Assembly: GCF_025913575.1 (NCBI RefSeq)
Contig: NZ_CP109785.1
Span: forward strand, 1,798,001 to 1,862,000
Length of the DNA: 64,000 bases
Source: Halocatena marina
GTDB lineage: Archaea; Halobacteriota; Halobacteria; Halobacteriales; Haloarculaceae
Direction: 5' to 3'
Shown here: piece by piece, positions 63,091-64,000 of the stretch
Position numbering within the stretch: the first letter of the stretch is position 1
How the letters are laid out: each line of letters starts with the position of its first letter
The notes under the pieces: model-generated
The model's input: only the letters and a program-made list of their open reading frames with translations
Told to the model about the DNA's origin: nothing
The model's database searches: none
Made by a program: the position numbers and the translations under genes

Positions 63091-64000
63091 TTAGTACGAT
63101 CGCGGAAGACCGAGATGGTGCTCAGCAATGAAGTTTTTGACCATCTCGTTCGAAACGGGCGCCGTCTGTGTGAGACGCATATTCTGCCAGATATCGTATA
63201 CTTCGTACTCGCGCGTGAATCCGTTTCCACCGTGGGTCTGAATTGCTTGCGAGGCAGCTTCGGTCGCAAACTCGCTCGTGAGTAGTTTCGCTGCGTTCGC
63301 TTCCATGCCACAATCCTCGCCGTCGTCCCACTTTGAGGCCGCTTCGTACGTTATCTGCCGGGCAGCCATGAGCTTCGCGTAGTGCTCTGCCAGTGGGTGC
63401 TGAATAGCCTGATGGGAGCCGATTGGCTGCCCGAAGACCTCGCGGTCGTTCGCGTACTCGACCGCGAGATCGATCGCCCGGAGTCCACCCCCAAGCGCAC
63501 TCGCTGCTCCCCCGATACGCTCTGTGTTGAGCGTATCGAACAGCAGGTAGAGTCCACCATCCTCGGCCCCTAGAATGTGATCTTCGTGGACTCGGAGCCC
63601 GTCGATGTCAACTTGGTATTGGCGTTCGAACCACTGAACAGTCGTATCAAGCTCTGTGAGCGAGATGCCGTCCCGAGAAGCAGGATCGTCGACAAGAAAC
63701 ATCGTAACCCCGTGAGTAGGATTCGAGCGGTCGAACGCTGTTGTACGCGCTATCAGCAACATTGAATCGGCGTTCTCGACGCCACTGATGAACGTCTTCT
63801 GACCGTTGATGACGAACTCACTCCCATCGCGCTCGGCGTGCGTGTCGATGTTGAGCGTGTTCGTTCCCGCTCGCGGCTCGGTTAATCCCATACAGAACCG
63901 CATCTCGCCGTTGGCAATCTTCGGTAGATACGCTTGCTTCTGGGATTCGGTGCCATGGCGCTGAATACCGATGCCACCAAAGACTGGCGTGAGCACGAAA
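63091..64000 (-). CDS. Acyl-CoA dehydrogenase (N-terminus beyond right edge)
   Basis: 303 codons, open to the right edge of the window. The FAD-binding middle domain shows FCMGLTEPRAGTNTLNIDTHA and INGQKTFISGVENAD; the C-terminal helical domain has NTERIGGAASALGGGLRAIDLAVEYAND and EVFGQPIGSHQAIQHPLAEHYAKLM. It ends in IQTHGGNGFTREYEVYDIWQNMRLTQTAPVSNEMV and GLPRSY. The catalytic Glu position cannot be fixed from what is visible. It oxidises acyl-CoA to enoyl-CoA with FAD. It is a paralogue of the dead gene at 13.5-14.3 kb. Confidence 0.92.
   Translation of the reverse strand, partial: FVLTPVFGGIGIQRHGTESQKQAYLPKIANGEMRFCMGLTEPRAGTNTLNIDTHAERDGSEFVINGQKTFISGVENADSMLLIARTTAFDRSNPTHGVTMFLVDDPASRDGISLTELDTTVQWFERQYQVDIDGLRVHEDHILGAEDGGLYLLFDTLNTERIGGAASALGGGLRAIDLAVEYANDREVFGQPIGSHQAIQHPLAEHYAKLMAARQITYEAASKWDDGEDCGMEANAAKLLTSEFATEAASQAIQTHGGNGFTREYEVYDIWQNMRLTQTAPVSNEMVKNFIAEHHLGLPRSY

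Noticed and set aside
1..64000. tRNA, rRNA, CRISPR array, insertion-sequence ends
   Set aside because: No cloverleaf-type T-arm, repeat-spacer pattern, rRNA string or intact transposase with terminal repeats was found on reading.

Overview
The window looks like a chromosomal segment of a halophilic archaeon (class Halobacteria). The proteins are rich in Asp and Glu. Twin-arginine lipoproteins, a PGF-CTERM surface protein, an RdfA/SMC-like pair, TrmB, Lrp and bacterio-opsin-activator-type (HTH-10) regulators, TATA-type promoters and ATGA/GTGA start-stop overlaps all fit that group. Genes are sparse for a haloarchaeon, with many AT-rich gaps of 0.3-2.2 kb, decayed genes and some single orphan genes. 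The species cannot be fixed from the sequence. I see no rRNA, tRNA, CRISPR array or intact insertion sequence.

Layout. 1-8.7 kb: the start of an MFS transporter (cut by the window edge), a BNR-repeat protein followed by a truncated epimerase, a membrane-anchored sulfite-oxidase-type molybdoenzyme, a Tat lipoprotein, a PGF-CTERM protein, a DUF106 (EMC3/TMCO1-like) protein and a small membrane protein. 8.8-11.3 kb: rdfA plus an SMC/Rad50-like ATPase, linked to cell shape in haloarchaea. 12-13.2 kb: arsR-arsM for arsenite methylation. 13.5-15 kb: a frameshifted acyl-CoA dehydrogenase and a MaoC-type hydratase. 15.6-24.2 kb: small membrane and hypothetical proteins, a CPA2 antiporter with two USP domains, a SnoaL-like protein, an aberrant NAD synthetase-like protein, a YbaK-type deacylase and an HdeD-like protein. 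24.2-26.4 kb: a gene-poor stretch with broken reading frames. 26.4 kb: an orphan FecCD permease.

28.2-36.2 kb is the most distinctive block: hyuA-hyuB, an isochorismatase-fold hydrolase, a class III CoA-transferase, a homocitrate/isopropylmalate-synthase-like DRE-TIM enzyme and an HTH-10 regulator, all on one strand. The two likely promoters of this block, before hyuA and before the CoA-transferase, carry a similar imperfect or perfect inverted repeat just after the TATA box, which suggests common control. The set reads as an uncharacterised catabolic pathway for a lactam-, hydantoin- or amide-like compound ending in CoA chemistry.

36.4-43.3 kb: a large Tat-exported phosphodiester glycosidase/metallophosphoesterase fusion, a MazG-like protein, a second antiporter, an EamA exporter and an Lrp regulator. 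44.2-51 kb: a TrmB regulator divergent from a complete carbohydrate ABC transporter operon (binding protein, two permeases, ATPase) ending in a Gfo/Idh/MocA dehydrogenase. It is followed by a MATE transporter, an iron-type alcohol dehydrogenase and an aldehyde dehydrogenase. 57.4-64 kb: a ZIP-like metal transporter, a MoeA paralogue, an oxalate/formate-type MFS transporter, a VOC protein, an HSL-type esterase, a wHTH regulator and an acyl-CoA dehydrogenase that runs off the window.
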